From Microglena sp. YARC (Eukaryota; Chlorophyta; Chlorophyceae; Chlamydomonadales; Chlamydomonadaceae), in NCBI GenBank assembly GCA_022414725.1, contig CM039464.1:17085905-17149904 (forward strand): 64,000 nt of DNA. Direction: 5' to 3'. This document shows positions 31,662 to 44,317 of this stretch, piece by piece; the stretch's first letter is position 1; each line of letters opens with the position of its first letter. The notes below the pieces were generated by a model. That model searched no databases and was not told the origin of the DNA. It saw nothing but the letters and a program-made list of their open reading frames with translations. The position numbers and the translations under genes are program-made.

Positions 31662-31855
31662 CCGTAGACAACCTCATCTCTAAGCTGCACAGAGAGTATA
31701 CTGCCTCCTGTACCAGCATTCTTGCCACACGTCGCATGAAGGAGTCCCTACCGCCTGAAGGGTGACACTTACTATGTCTGCCATGGTGACTTTCCCCAGC
31801 TGTGGCGTACGGGAGGGTCCCCTGTCCCTCCAGGCGTTATCTTTTTTTACATCTA
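31662..31855 (+). mobile_element. 5'-truncated copy of the LINE at 48.2 kb
   Basis: About 190 bp matching the reverse complement of 48182-48371, including ACCAGCATTCTTGCCACACG, TCGCATGAAGGAGTCCCTAC and the 3' end CCAGGCGTTATCTTTTTTTA. Loss of the 5' part with the same 3' end is the mark of target-primed reverse transcription. Confidence 0.9.
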
Positions 31856-32038
31856 GCAGAAACCTTCAGGCTACCCAGAGTCTGCAGACGAAGTAAATGT
31901 GGAAAGAGTGAACAAATAAATAGAACGCCTTGTTACGAGGCGTGAGGTTGAGGCGGCCAGTCTGTTTGCTTGCACTGGGGCCAACCGCCAAAAATGTGGG
32001 TAGCATAATAATTCACCAGTGTTATGTCTTTCAAATGT

Positions 32039-32086
32039 CTGTAGGCCAGGCAGAGCAGCTACGTAGCTGCTCTGCCTGGCCTACAG
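32039..32086. repeat. Perfect 48-bp palindrome
   Basis: CTGTAGGCCAGGCAGAGCAG CTAC is followed immediately by its exact reverse complement ending GGCCTACAG; there is no loop. It is followed by four CACTCAGGGAACG units (32090-32150). Confidence 0.97.
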
Positions 32087-32567
32087 GGAACGCACTCAGG
32101 GAACGTGCACTCAGGGAACGCACTCAGGGAACTACACTCAGGGAACGCGCCAATCTCTGTACCGTATCTGAGTGACTGTACTGTCCAGGATCTGTGATAT
32201 CTAGATATCATCTAGATAGTATCTGTTCAGTATCTGAGATAATAATTTGAAATAAGCAGGTACGTATCTGGATACACCTCAGATAATCGGTCGGGTCCCT
32301 GAGTGTATTTTGGCTACTCAAGCCTGATTCCAATATCATTCCATAGCCATTGCATGGGGGAGCGCGAAGCGTGGAGCCACGGGGGGTTTCGGGTCAGCGC
32401 GTCGCACTGGGGTTGCACTGAGTCGCTCAATTTGCGACGCGTCGCACGCAAAAAAAGTGGTATGGTATGGTATGAAGACTTCGCACCACTCCTGAGTGCA
32501 AGGGCGCGGGTGTTGACAGTCTGAAGAGGGTATACACCCTTTCCGCGCTAGCCTTGTATGAATGTAT

Positions 32568-32716
32568 GTTACAGTCCAGGGGTAGGCCAAATAGGCTAAA
32601 GGGACTTGCCCAACCGTATAGGAAGGGCTTAAAAAGAAAAAGCACTGATGAACCGAGCCCCAAACAATCGTTTAACCAACAGGGGCCCTGAGTTCGCGCT
32701 ACAGTGATCATTAAGC
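32568..32716 (+). repeat. SINE-like dispersed repeat, copy 4
   Basis: GTTACAGTCCAGGGGTAGGC to CAGGGGCCCTGAGTTCGCGC and ACAGTGATCATTAAG. See also copies at 5163, 13846 and 29641. The flanks 32160-32560 and 32720-33340 hold no recognisable gene. Confidence 0.85.
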
Positions 32717-33348
32717 CTCAAAGCTTGACTAGACAAATATATATATTTAAGTGTGCCCCCCCTTTGGTGGGCCTGGGGCCAAGCTTGAAATGGCTTATAT
32801 AACTTAAAAAAACAAAAATCAGCCCAACCCTTACTTGGTGTGGCTTTTTGAAAGGTTATGTTAAGATTTAAAAAAAAACTCTTATAGATACTGTTTAAGA
32901 GATGTCCAGGTCCTAGGGATTCTTCCGTGCAGGTGGATACTGACGTGTGGTTCTGGGTGTGGGTTGCAACAAATGATTGAAATGTGTGTAGCCTGTAGCC
33001 CTGTACATGGCAAGTTTGTGCTTTTGTTTGGGATAATTGTTGCAAGGCTCTATACACCAGCATTTCGGCGTCTAACCGTCTGCAGAAGGCAATACTTCTG
33101 CCCCGTGATAATTCCAGAAACCAGGGTTCAAACCGATTATAGACTTGTCCAAGCCTCTACACCGACAGCTTAACGATTTGACATATTTGTTCGGAGCAAT
33201 CCAGGAATCACTCATATGTATGTATGTTCGGAGCAACTCAGAAACCAGTCTTCTTTGTTATGATCACGTTGCACTCTTCACCATGTGTTGTTCTGTCTAC
33301 GCAAATATATGTATACCATGTATGATACATGGTAGTTGGAAGAAGCTA

Positions 33349-33429
33349 GCCCAACCAAGAGTAGCTGCATAGTGGTATTAGCTACCTAATAGGTAGCGAA
33401 TACCACAATTCAGCTACTCTTGCGTGGGC
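33349..33429. repeat. 81-bp imperfect hairpin
   Basis: GCCCAACCAAGAGTAGCTGC and AGTGGTATTAGCTACC pair with GGTAGCGAATACCACAATTC and AGCTACTCTTGCGTGGGC. Arms of 38 bp with few mismatches and a loop of about 4 nt. A 10-bp perfect palindrome, TACCATGTAT/ATACATGGTA, lies just upstream (about 33313-33333). Confidence 0.88.
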
Positions 33430-33793
33430 AAATCTCGGCACTACATACTTTGCACACGTATTTTCGTGTTGATGACTTTCCATTTGAAAACTTATAAAGC
33501 GGTCACCTGGAGTCCTTGGTTGGTTCTGTTTGCATTTGCATGATGCTTCAGCAACAGCCCGAGGACACGTATGGCAGTATTTATATGGCTGTTGTCTGCT
33601 GGTGAACTTTAACTATAACTTGGTTACATAGCTTCAGCCAGCAATTGTCTGCTGGTGAACTGGTACCCTACGCCTGCAGACAACAAAACCAGGCCTTACT
33701 GATACGAGCACCTTGGGCGCATACCTGCGTTGTTCATTCTGCTCGTTGCACTACCTTATCTTGCTTGCAACCTGACAACTAAATATACCGGTA

Positions 33794-34126
33794 TGTATGT
33801 TACAGTCCAGGGGGTAGCTAATTTGGCTCAAAGGACTTGCCCTTCCTCAAATAATTAAGATAAATGGACATTGTTAGACCTAACACTGAACCCTCGTTAT
33901 TTGTCAAATGCATGAGCTACATTGGTAGTGATAACACCTGGTGGGGTTTGATGTTAATGGAACCCTTCGTACTGGCAGAGGACGGTCTACCACCTCGACT
34001 GGACAAGCTACCATTGCGGTTGACAACGACCTGCAATGCTAAGGGTGAGCGTAGGGGGAATAAAACCCCGACCCTTCGTCGTTACAGCGATTTGGTGTAC
34101 CACTAGACCAATCGTATCACTCAAAT
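33794..34126 (-). repeat. tRNA-related SINE-like element
   Basis: Read on the minus strand from 34126, GTGATACGATTGGTCTAGTG, then GTACACC, fits a tRNA box A (TGGTCTAGTGG). 30 nt later, GGGGTTTTATTCCCC looks like a T-arm whose loop has decayed. The other end (33794-33850) is the TACAGTCCAGGG block shared with the SINE-like copies at 13846, 29641 and 32568. A 75-bp phrase (GGACATTG, CTGAACCCTC, TTTGTCAAATGCATGAGCTA) is repeated inside and just outside the element (33849-33923 and 34128-34201). Confidence 0.5.
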
Positions 34127-34201
34127 ACCGTAATCAAGATATATGGACATTGCTAGAACTTACCCTGAACCCTCATTATTTTTCAAATGCATGAGCTACA
34201 A

Positions 34202-34640
34202 TGCTTAGATTGGATTCTTACAAATAAAATCACAATATACGGTATTGTAATGTTGTTTTTTAGACCCATGTGGGACGTGTGACAAGCAATAAGAAGAAGA
34301 ATTGTAACAAGGGTTTATACGCTAGTTTTGGCGTCTAACCGTCTGCATATTGCAGGGAACAATTACAAGCAATAAGTAGGTATTTCATATTATATCATTA
34401 TATGGGCATATGGCTGGTGCCATATCTGTGCATTCCATATTGTATGGGCATGTAACACCTTCAATCTGTAGGCCTTCCATTTCATGCCTGTGTACTGCAT
34501 GGCATACTATTATGCATTGAATAGGCATTTCGTTGTATTATTTTTTACTTGTTCACTGACAGACCCAGCATGTTTTTAATATATGCCTGAGTAGCATATG
34601 TATGCAACTGTTTGTGCATGCCCAATAACCCGAGTAGTTG
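34202..34640. other. AT-rich spacer before the copia element
   Basis: No gene recognised. Short CATATGG/CCATAT repeats near 34385-34450. Confidence 0.4.
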
Positions 34641-34645
34641 GCCTG

Positions 34646-35039
34646 TGTCAGCATGAATTGCGGTGCTCTCAAGCGTTTTATGACTTGGTGACTACTTATG
34701 TACTCCCTTAGAACTATCGGCCCTGATAGCTTCCCATAGTGATAGCTTCCCGTAGAACTGAGTCATCCTTTAGTGACTCAGTGTCAGCTTCCTATTGACT
34801 GCCTGTCTCTCTGTGTCTTATCGGTCTCTCCCTGACATCTCCTGTGTTAAACGGTGTCAGGGTGACAAGATCCGGGCTTAGGGTCTATTCAGGTTACAGG
34901 CATCCACTTCGCCCACCAATGGTGTCCTTTAGTGTACGTCCTTGCTTGTAACGTTATTCTCGTCTCTGTGTATAGATTGGCGCGTCTGTCTCCGCTGTAT
35001 ACATCTCTGTCCACTCTTAGAAGTGCTTAATAGCTGATA
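34646..35039 (+). repeat. 5' LTR of outer copia
   Basis: 394 bp, TGTCAGCATGAATTGC to TTAATAGCTGATA. It contains short inverted repeats (GCCCTGATAGCTTCCC, CTGAGTCATCCTTTAGTGAC). The bases after it (GGTTCTGGGCTTC) would be the primer-binding site, but I could not match them to a tRNA. Confidence 0.95.
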
Positions 35040-35076
35040 GGTTCTGGGCTTCATCTCGATCTACCACTGCTTTATA

Positions 35077-36866
35077 ATGCAACTTCCGCGTGGGCCTCCT
35101 GCCGGCTTCGAAAAGCTAACCCCACATAATGGTTTGTCTTGGTCGCGCGGTATGGAGAGCGTCATTGTATCCAATGGCTGCGACCGCATTCTTCCGTTCA
35201 AGACTCGTGTTCCCACTGATTGGCTTGATGATTGCGCGCCAGCGGCCTCTGCTGCCTTAGATGAGTCTCCTTCCGCCATCATGGAAGACATCCCCCCCTA
35301 CCAAACCTCCATTTCTCTCCCTCCTTCTCCTCTTGTCCAACGCCTCCTTCCTGAGGTAGAGGATATTCTGATGCGTCTATGCTGCGTCTCGACTCAGATC
35401 ATCAAATACAAGTTTTCTCCTCCGCCTCCTGATGCCCGTTTTGAGTATGACAATGCTGATCTGGCTCGCCATAAGCATGAAGATGGCTACTACACTGAGG
35501 ATGACGATGACGACGAAGAGGAAGACCTACAGAGTGCGCGGAGTGGTGACTTCGGTGGAGTCACACCTTCCACTGCCACTCGTGTTTTTTGAGTCTCCGG
35601 TGTTTGAGCACCAGTCGGCTCCTCCTCCTCCTCCTCCTCCTCCTGTCTACAAGCCTCCGACTGCTCCTCCGCATCCACCTGCGGTACCTGAGTTGGCTAT
35701 GCCGACTTTGCTGAGAAGCTCGTCACTTGGTCCTTTGATTCCTCCCTCCCCTTTGTTTCGCAAACCCTTCTGAGCGAGCTCTGGCTGGCTACCACACGCG
35801 GTCTCGTGAGACTGCTGCTGCTGCCTCGAGTGTCCAAAGCGATGCTGCTGGCCCCTCCCTGAATCCACCTCCACCTCCACCGGTGGAGCAGCCTCCTGCC
35901 CCCTTCTCCTTTTCCTCCCCCCTGCCCTACTACCCGAATCGCTCGCTGGGATGCTTATCCTGGGAGCACCTGCTTGATGGCTCCACACCTTCGCGCATGG
36001 ATGTGCGGAGTTGCCGCCAAATTCGCAAGGCGCAGAAAGCTGGTGACTCCTTGGACCGCACTTTGTACGGTAGGATGGATCAGGCTGCCACTCGGGCTAA
36101 TCTAGATACGAAGGGGCGGGCTAGGCGAGTGATGGTGTTCTCTGAGTTGGGTCATGCATGCCGTGCTTATCTGGGGCCTGTGCAGGCAGGGATTGACTAC
36201 CCCCCTCCTGGTGGTGCTACCTTTGGTAGATTGGGAGTTCGAAATGCAAATCTACGCAAGTACCAGTTTGCCAAAGTTCCTCACAGCTTTGTACCTCCTA
36301 GGCCAGATTTTGAGCTACTCGTAAATGTTGCGAGTTCTTTGGATGAGATTGAGAACCTTGATGACCAGCGTGCATATGATGCTGGCATCGCTGCCGAGTA
36401 CTTTCTGTCGGTTGGCGCTATGTATGATGCCACGCCGTTTTCGCCTGTTGCCTCACCACCTGCCTCTCCTAGTCAGACTCGTGTAGATCCTGCACTGTTA
36501 GGATTTAGTACCCTGCCCCTTGCACGCCAGGAGTTCATGTGTCTCACCATGATGCTCGCGCACATGACGGAACCGATGGTACAGGTGTACCAGGATTTTG
36601 CTACACCTCGCGATATCTTACTGCATATCAAGAGGCAGCATTCTGATGCCCTTGCTGCTCGGGTTCCCCTCATGCTTGTTGAGCTTCGTAGTGTGACCAT
36701 GAACAACTCTGAACCCGTGGATGTGTTCTTTCGCAGGGTGCGGCAGTTGTGCACTGATCTTCGCAATGCGGGATACCCGCAGCCGCAGCGTCACGCGATG
36801 CACACTATAATCAATGGCATCACTCACCCTCGATTCGATTCGCTGGCGCCTCCAGTTTGGCTTTGA
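35077..36866 (+). pseudogene. gag region of outer copia (frame-interrupted)
   Basis: 35077-35592 is an open frame with an acidic segment (YYTEDDDDDEEEDLQSA). It is followed, in other frames, by a proline-rich stretch. 35883-36866 carries the gag-like core, including LARQEFMCLTMMLAHMTEPM, HIKRQHSDALAARVPLML and VFFRRVRQLCTDLRNAGYPQ (pattern of copia gag, UBN2-type). Stops and frame changes lie near 35590 and 35770. The zinc knuckle expected around 37000-37150 is only partly recognisable. Confidence 0.75.
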
Positions 36867-37339
36867 GTTGTACCAGAACAAGACCGTAGACTACTGGTCT
36901 TGTCTTGATGCTTATAGATCGTTAGATTTCTTAAATGTGTCTCTCCCCAGGTCTGATCCAAGGCATCCTGGCTGGTCCCGCGACCCTCCCCAGATCCCTG
37001 CTAATGCTGCTTTCCAGCGGGGCAAGGATCTGGTTCTCAGAGTTCCGGGGGCACAAGAGGCGCTTGGATTGCACTTGGGGACCCTGTCGTTCGAAAACGA
37101 GCCACTCGGAAGACCGCTGCTTTACAAAGTATCCGGAACTCAGAAAGGCCAAGGGACGTGCACCTGGTTCTGAACCGGTGCCCGTAGCTTTGGCCCTTCC
37201 AGGGTCGCTTACACGTAAGCAGCTGTCGTCCTTGCAGGCTCAGATCGATGGGTGCGCCATTTCAAAGAACTAGGAGGTAAGCTCTGTCCTATTTTCTTGC
37301 ACGACTAAGTTCTCAAACATTTGCAGCCCAAGTCTTTCT

Positions 37340-38847
37340 GAAGGTATCTGGCATGTGGACTCGGAGCTGGGATGTCAATCACAGGTGATAGGTCGTTGTT
37401 CACTGTGTTTGAATCCTCTGCTGTTGGGCCTGCAGTTCGATTTGCTGATGGGGTGATTCAACGGTCAGAGGGTATGGGGTCCATTGTGTTATGTAGTGAT
37501 TGGTTACCAACATCAATCACCTTAACCAATGTTCTATACATACCCCACTGTCCAGTAAATCTCCTGTCCGTAAATGCTGTAGCTCATTCCCTCCACTGCA
37601 AGATTGCTTTTGATAGTATTAGTTGTACTGCCACTCAGGGCTCTTCTGTGCTCTGGTCCTTTCCTGCTTCCAGTGATGGTGTGTATAAGTTTGCATGTAG
37701 GCCTTGTCACACCTCCAGTCGTTGTTTGAGGGTTGCTGAATATTATCCAGCTTTTGCACTTGATGTTGATGAGGACGGTGGAGTTATTATCCCTACCACT
37801 CCTGCATGGTTGTGGCATAGGCGACTGGGTCATCCCGGTTATGATGCCTTGCACAACCTTGTCAAGCGTGGTATGGTTAAGAACTTACCCCTCAGCCTTC
37901 ATCAAGTACAAAAGATGGGTAAGATCCCATGTGATGCTTGTCAAAAGGCTAAGGGAAAGCGTCTCCCTTTTCCTAAAGAAAGCATGACTAAGGTCCTTGC
38001 ACCCCTCCAACGCCTTCACTTGGATATCATGGGAACCGGTTTATATTAGGGGTCTTCGTGGGGAGTTTATATATCTTGTGCCTTGTAGACCAATTCTCTG
38101 GCTATGCTGAGGTATTGTGCTTGAGGACCAAGGATGAAGCTCCTTAGCAGTCCAGACTATCATCCTCAGATGGTCAAATCAGCTGCAGGGGTTTGCCTTT
38201 AAGTGTCTGAGATCTGACAGGGCTAAAGAGTTTATAGTTAAATGGTTCGAGGATTGGTTAGAATCGGTTGGGGCAGTACATGAGTTGTCTTTGGCATACA
38301 CTGCACAGCAGAATGCAACTGTGGAAAGGTATAATGGGGTCCTTCAGAATATAGCTAGGAGTATCCACTTGGAGTCTAAGCTTACTAAGTCCTTTTGGCC
38401 CTATGCCTTCCTGGCTGCTTGTTACCTTAGAAACCGTCTGCCTAACCAGGGACGCAAGACACCCTTTGAGTTGTTTTTATGGGGTGAAACCTGATGTGTC
38501 GTTATTACGTGTGTTTGGATGCCCCCTGCTATGTTACTCTAGTCAATGGGAAGAAACGTAATAAGCTAGACGAAAGGGCGTTATCTGGTAGACTGGTTGG
38601 GTATTCTCTGGTGAGTAAGGGTTATTTTGTTTGGGTTCCTAAGTTGCGCCAGGTAGTAGAGAGTCGTGATGTACTCTTCTATGAGCAGTTTGATCATAAC
38701 TGCATTCCTGGGCTAACTCCCTATGATGGGTCGCCATATGTCTCTAGCATCCCTGCCGCCATCAACGGACACATGCCTGTGGTTGCGGTTGATTCCCTAG
38801 ACCCTTTGTCTCCCCAATTGTTGACCACTGTCCTGGCCATAGGATGA
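37340..38847 (+). pseudogene. Protease and integrase region of outer copia (frame-interrupted)
   Basis: The protease active site GACTCGGAGCTGGG reads DSGAG only if one G is restored. It is followed by ITGDRSLF and VLYIPHCPVNLLSVNA, typical of copia. The integrase zinc finger is LWHRRLGHPG...CDACQKAKG (HHCC). The core follows with LRSDRAKEF around 38208-38240 and AYTAQQNATVERYNGVLQ at 38294, then FGCPCYV and GRLVGYSLVSKGYFVW. Frame breaks lie near 38043-38160 and 38490. Confidence 0.85.
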
Positions 38848-39299
38848 CTCTGCGACCTAGGTCGGGGGCAGTGGTACTGTTTTGCGTGAGAAACACACTG
38901 GGCGGGTGAGTTTCTGCGGCTCCTACGGACAAAATCTTAGCCGAATCTCAGGGGTCGCCAGGCCCTCCTCTGCGTCACATTCCGTCGGTGAAGTCGTTGG
39001 ATTTACACCAACTCAGACCATAGTGGATCCTTTGTTAGATCCATTGCCTACTAGTCATCATACTCCCATCATCACTGATAGCTCGATGGAGTTGGTGAAC
39101 GCTTCACCTCCTGCCGTCTCTGATAGATTACTCAGGAGTCCGGGTGATGATGTAGCCGTTGCAGATGATGCAAGTGATGATCTTGAACCGTGGTCAGGCT
39201 CCGATACTGCGTATGGCTGGGGTGTTCCGGTCGACCCAGGCTTCGTTGATTTAGAGGCAAAGAAGGCCGGCCCTGTTCAAACCAGGCAGTAGTTCTGCA

Positions 39300-40029
39300 C
39301 TGGGGGCTTTACTAATGGTTACTGCTGATACTGCTGATACCCCCGCTGCCCATGTACAAGTAAACTGCTTGTACGTGGGAGCATCTGTTGCATCCACCAC
39401 TGAACTGACCTACAAAGCTGCCATGTTGCATACCAACCCTGACAGGATCAATGGCTTCTTGCCATGAAGGATGAGATGGCTTCCCTTCATGCCCATGGTA
39501 CATGGGTTCTCACTCCACAGCCTCGTAAGCAGAAGATCCTGTCTGGCAGGTGGTTATTTGTGAAGAAGATTGGTGTTGATGGTACTATACGCTTCAAGGC
39601 ACGTTTGTGGGTCCGTGGTTTTCTGCAGCGTCCTGGCTGGATTTTCATGATGTATATGCCCCTGTCTCCTCCAAAGCAGGTCTTAGGGTGCTCCTGGCTG
39701 CCATCACTCATAGGAAGATGTTTGTTCGCAGCTAGACATCAAGACTGCATTCCTAAATGCCAAGCTGGAGCCTGGTCTGGACCTGTACTGCCACCAGCCT
39801 GAGGGCTTTAGGCACCTTGGTCCTAACGGTGTTCCACTTGTCTGCAAACTGATCAAGTCCCTTTATGGATTGAAGCAAGCACCCAGAGCTTGGAGTAGGG
39901 ATGTCAAGCGGGTTCTGGTTGCTCATGGCTTTACTATGTGCAAGGCAGAACCTGCTCTGTACTTTAGGAAGGATTCTGATGGTGAATGGAGCTATGTCCT
40001 GACCTATGTTGATGACTTTATCTGTGCTT
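39300..40029 (+). pseudogene. Reverse transcriptase of outer copia, 5' part (broken, split by nested element)
   Basis: Reverse transcriptase of the RVT_2 type: MKDEMASLHAHGTWVL, GRWLFVKKIGVDGTI, then LDIKTAFLNAKLEPG (catalytic Asp), KLIKSLYGLKQAPRAW and the YVDDF box at about 40005. The frame changes several times between 39640 and 39800. The open frame ends where the nested element begins. Removing the nested segment and one target copy restores the frame directly across the junction. Confidence 0.88.
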
Positions 40030-40924
40030 TGTAGCGCTCCACTCTTCCATCCTTACCCAACTTTTTAGTAAATAACCATCTGGCAGACATAAGTCTGTAC
40101 TCATCCCCAGGATGAGGCTCCAGAATCCAAGTACCATGACCCTCGAGGGAAGCGATTTCATCTCTCATTGCTAGCTGCCACTCTTCCCTCTCAGGGTTAT
40201 CGAGCGCTATAGCTTGAGCATAAGAAAGCTCACACTGGATGGAGATAAAAGCAGCACCAACTGGTTCTGGTACCTCTTCTGCAGAACCATCAACAGACGG
40301 GGATGGAGGGGATCGCTCCACCTCATCAGAAGTATCACCAGCAATAGAAGGAGAAGGGGAAGGAACTAAAACATCAGGAACCGTAACATCTGGCACTGAA
40401 GGGTATCGCTTCAATACCGATTCATCTAATAAACCAAACTCAGGAAACCTCCCCACGCATCCTCCCACTTGATCTAACTCCAAGAGCAGAAGGAAGAGGG
40501 GGTGGACGAGCTCCCGAGGTGTAACCTTTGAGAGCAGTGATTGTATCACTCTCCCAGGAGGTAGCTCTGGACGTCGAACGTCCGGCGCATCTCCCACATC
40601 ACCTAACCCAATCCAACCTGGGGCTGGCATGCTCATAGCAGACGCTAGAGTAGAATCACTGGCTGTATCACTAGAGTCAACATTACCTAAGTCACTAGGC
40701 AGTTGCTCATCCCGAGCAATAGGAAGCTGCAGAACCTCAGGCTCGAACAATGGGTTACCACTAACAAGGAAAGGAGTCTCTACAATTTTATCTAGGCCGC
40801 TAGCTCCACCTTCTCCCCTTAAATCACTAACAGCCAGGACAGAGGGTGGGAGATAGAGAATGGAAGCAGCGAGTCGGAATAATTTCCGCAGTCTTAGTGT
40901 CAGGCACAAAAACAGGGGAGACAT
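40030..40924 (-). pseudogene. Linker and start of reverse transcriptase of nested copia (truncated)
   Basis: A long hydrophilic linker (SPSIAGDTSDEVERSPPSPS) leads to ALDNPEREEWQLAMRDEIAS and SARWLFTKKLGKDGRVERYK, the first part of an RVT_2 domain. The element stops there; the catalytic motifs are missing. Confidence 0.85.
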
Positions 40925-41124
40925 TGGGGGCAGCAGCCTGCCGAGAACGTAGGTTCATTTGGAAAACTGCTCCCACATCTGTTTCCATCTGCCCTGAGTC
41001 CTGTAGAAGATATTCGAATGCTGCCGGTTCAGTACGCCCCTCAGTGACGGCCAAGGGAGAGCCAGAAGCAAAAGAACTCCCATCATACACCAATTGCCCA
41101 TCGACGGGCACTGGGCCAGTGCCC

Positions 41125-42480
41125 TCAAAAAAAGGTCACGTCACGAGCCTCAATCACTTTGTGCAACTTTGGAATCCAGACCTGGTAGGCCTTCGACACC
41201 ACACTATACCCCACCAGTCTACCCTGGATACTCTTAGGATCTAATTTCCCCGCTTCTTCCCATCTAGTAGGGTTACATAGGCTATACACCAAAGACGCGG
41301 AGGTGGGACACCTCGGGACGCGCTGATAGAAAAGCTCATACGGAGTCTTTCCATCTTTCGTCTTCGTGGGTAACCGATTTCGAAGGTACGAAGCAGTCAA
41401 GAAGGCATAGGGCCAGAAACCCTTGCTCATCCCTGATTCTATCAGCATCGTACGAGCCATAGCAGCAACTACCCCATTGAACCTCTCAGCAACCCCGTTT
41501 GCTGTGGGCAATACACGCTACTATGTTCGTACGTCGCATTTACCTCATGAAGCCAGTCAACAAACCATTTGACCAAAAACTCTTTTGCTTGGTCCCCCCT
41601 AAGCGTTCGAAATGCTACCCCTAAAAGTTCCGCACTCCACTTCTTAATCGTAAATTGGATCTGCCATGCAGCATCCGATTTCAGTCTAATCGGAATAACC
41701 GCACTCCACCAGAAAAATCATCAACTATGACAAGAAGATAAAGTTCCCCTCTCAACCCAGCACTGAACGGCCCCATGATATCAATATGTATCAATTCGAG
41801 CGGCGCGTGAGTATTCCTAGTACGATTTGGGTATGGTTTGCGTATGGCTTTACCCAAACAACATGCATCACAAGGGTCATGTGAGAACTTTTGAAGTGCA
41901 GCCCTGGTAAAGTTGGGTCCGCCAGTAACAGTGCCGGAGTGCGACAACATGTGCATAGCAGGTTGACCAGGATGGCCAAATCTGCGGTGCCATAGTTTCG
42001 CACTATCACGACAAGTAACTGTAGGATTGCCTTTACTAGGAGTAACAGTTTCAGCAGAAAACGCCGCAGGAGAGGGTCGAACTCGCGACGCCCGCGGATA
42101 ACAATCACAGATGGGGCAGTGTACCGATTCGAAGTGGTAAACACCAGACGTGGTGGCTGAAAACAGTCCAAGAGTTGTAGACCCTCTGGTGCAATACAAC
42201 GATCTGCATCAAAACTAATGATACAACCCTGGGACCTAGCCGTAGCATTTACACTGAGAAGGTTAACAGGACAATTAGGTATGTAGAGCACATTGTCTAT
42301 GGTAATGGGGGCCTCAAGCCACTCATTACATAGTTCAATGGTTCCAATACCAACTGCCTGCTGAACAACACCATCTCCAAATCTAACAGAGGGGCAATTT
42401 GCCTGATATCTGATGGATTTAAAGAGGGTGACGTCCCCAGTCAAACTCCGACTAGCCCCACTGTCTAAGTACCAGGTAGC
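41125..42480 (-). pseudogene. Protease and integrase of nested copia
   Basis: The protease motif WYLDSGASRSLTGD is near 42425-42470. GAG-pre-integrase follows (VLYIPNCPVNLLSVNA, LWHRRFGHPG...CDACCLGKA), then LIHIDIMGPFSAGLRGELYL. The integrase core end is in 41125-41511 (NGVAERFNGVVAAMARTML, LRNRLPTKTKDGKTPYELF, GRLVGYSVVSKAYQVW). The outer element's counterpart is about half identical in these motifs, so the two are distinct copia lineages. There is a frame break near 41520-41680. Confidence 0.88.
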
Positions 42481-42558
42481 TTCGACACAATCATCAGCCT
42501 GAGCAGGCGCCCAGGCTGTTTCAACACTAATGAGAACGGGTAAGGGGGGTTTTGCATC

Positions 42559-44250
42559 TCACTTCTTTGCAAGTAGAGCCATCTGAGCCATCAATGCGGT
42601 ATATTCAGCACGGCTGACTGGTGCAGCTCCTCCTCCACCTCGTGGTGGTGGCTTCTTCTGACCGCCACGACCTCCACGAGCAGCACCACGAGGGCGAAGC
42701 TTCGGGAACTGCGTCCAGCAAGTTTCCGAAGCGTGTCCAGGGCGAGGGCAGTAGATGCACTGCGGCACTCCACTGCCCTGAGGTAATCCTGCAGCAGCCA
42801 TTGCTGGCAAAGGGGAGGGTAGGTGAGTGGGGGTTGATTTGACCCATGGTGGGTAGTGAGGGTGATTAGACAGCAGCCTCTGGTTTGCTGTGTCTATGGA
42901 CTCATAACGATATTGCACTTCAGCAAACGTGATCTGATTCTCAACAAACTCAGGACCACTGAACATGGTCAGCAAACCAGAAAATCGAGGATGAGATGCA
43001 CCAGCGATCGCGATCTCAATACATTGAAATTCGGAAACTGTTGTACCCGATTTGAGTAGCATGAGTGCCAACTTTTTCACCCTATTGAAATAGGTTGTAG
43101 GGATTCAGAGTAGGTCATCTGAACCGCCCTCAAATCAGCTACCAGTTTCGGTCCCAATCTACGAGCATGCTGCACTGCCCACGACTCCACCTCATCATAG
43201 ATCTCCTGACAAGAACCATAGTGCCTAAAGACCTCCTGTAACTCCTTGCTCATTGTGAGTAACATGTAGGAAAAAGCCTTTTCCTCATTGCTAACCCACA
43301 CATCAGAGCCATCATGTAACCTGAGCCTGGCCTCAGCCCCATCTAGAGCCCTGATGGCCTCAGCATCAGAAACACGATCAGGAAAATGAAAGTCAACAGG
43401 AGGCAGGGCGTCCTAGAAGCCTGCTTGAGGCGCTGCAATTTTGACATCTGCTGATTCAGTTCAACTCGGTACGCCTCTACATTCCTATCCATCTCTTCCT
43501 CCGTCAACGAATCAAATCAGGGTCACCCCTCAAATCCCACTTGAGCACTGCACTCGCGGACGTCTTACCCGCGAGGGATTGACCCAAGAACGCCTGGCGG
43601 CATTCTCAGCATCAATCCCCGGTTCACCTCCACCTTCTTCACCAGCAATGCCTGTCACAGAAGAGACCTCAGACGAGTCCTCAGGGAGAGGCTCGTTCCT
43701 AGCTCGCTCCTCCAGATCGGCAGGAGTAGGCCTGCCGGAGCTTCCTGTAGGGCCGAAGGTCCTCATTGAAACAGAGCCACCGGCAGCGAGGACTCCAGCG
43801 GTCACAGACGATGCCGAAGGTCCGGCTCCTCCAGCGTGGGCAGAGCCCCTGGGCGGAGAAATAGAGCGATGAAATGGCCGGCCAGGGTTTACCCCGCCAG
43901 CGCGTGTCCACATTGACCGCATGGTTGAAGGCGCTCCCGCTTGTTGTCGGGAGGTCGATCCAGCCGTAACACGACGTTGTAGCCACTGTGCAACTGCAGG
44001 CACAGCGCTCGGGACAACATGGTTGCCAAGGTTCGCCAAACGTAAACGCAGGAATGACATTGAACAGCCACTCCTCGTAATTCTCGTAGTCGAGTTTGGC
44101 GAGGTCCTTAATCATCGACAGGTTGACTGACGACATGATGCCGAGCTCCTCAACGTCCGCAGTGGCGTACGCTTTAGCGCAACTGATGAGACCTATAACC
44201 TGACAGAGTTCAGGGGACGTGAGGAGACCAGGAACGAAGTGTTTAGACAA
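42559..44250 (-). pseudogene. gag region of nested copia
   Basis: Starts around 44134 (MSSVNLSMIKDLAKLDYENY, EEWLFNV; typical copia gag N-terminus) and changes frame several times. It continues with MLLTMSKELQEVFRHYGSC (43077-43301). It ends with the zinc knuckle CIYCPRPGHASETC (CX2CX4HX4C) and a Gly/Arg-rich tail (42559-43080). Confidence 0.85.
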
Positions 44251-44317
44251 CTGGACAGTTAAAAGAGCCGAGGGACGCCTCTTGAGAGAGGAGTCCTGAA
44301 GGCAAACCCCAAAACCC

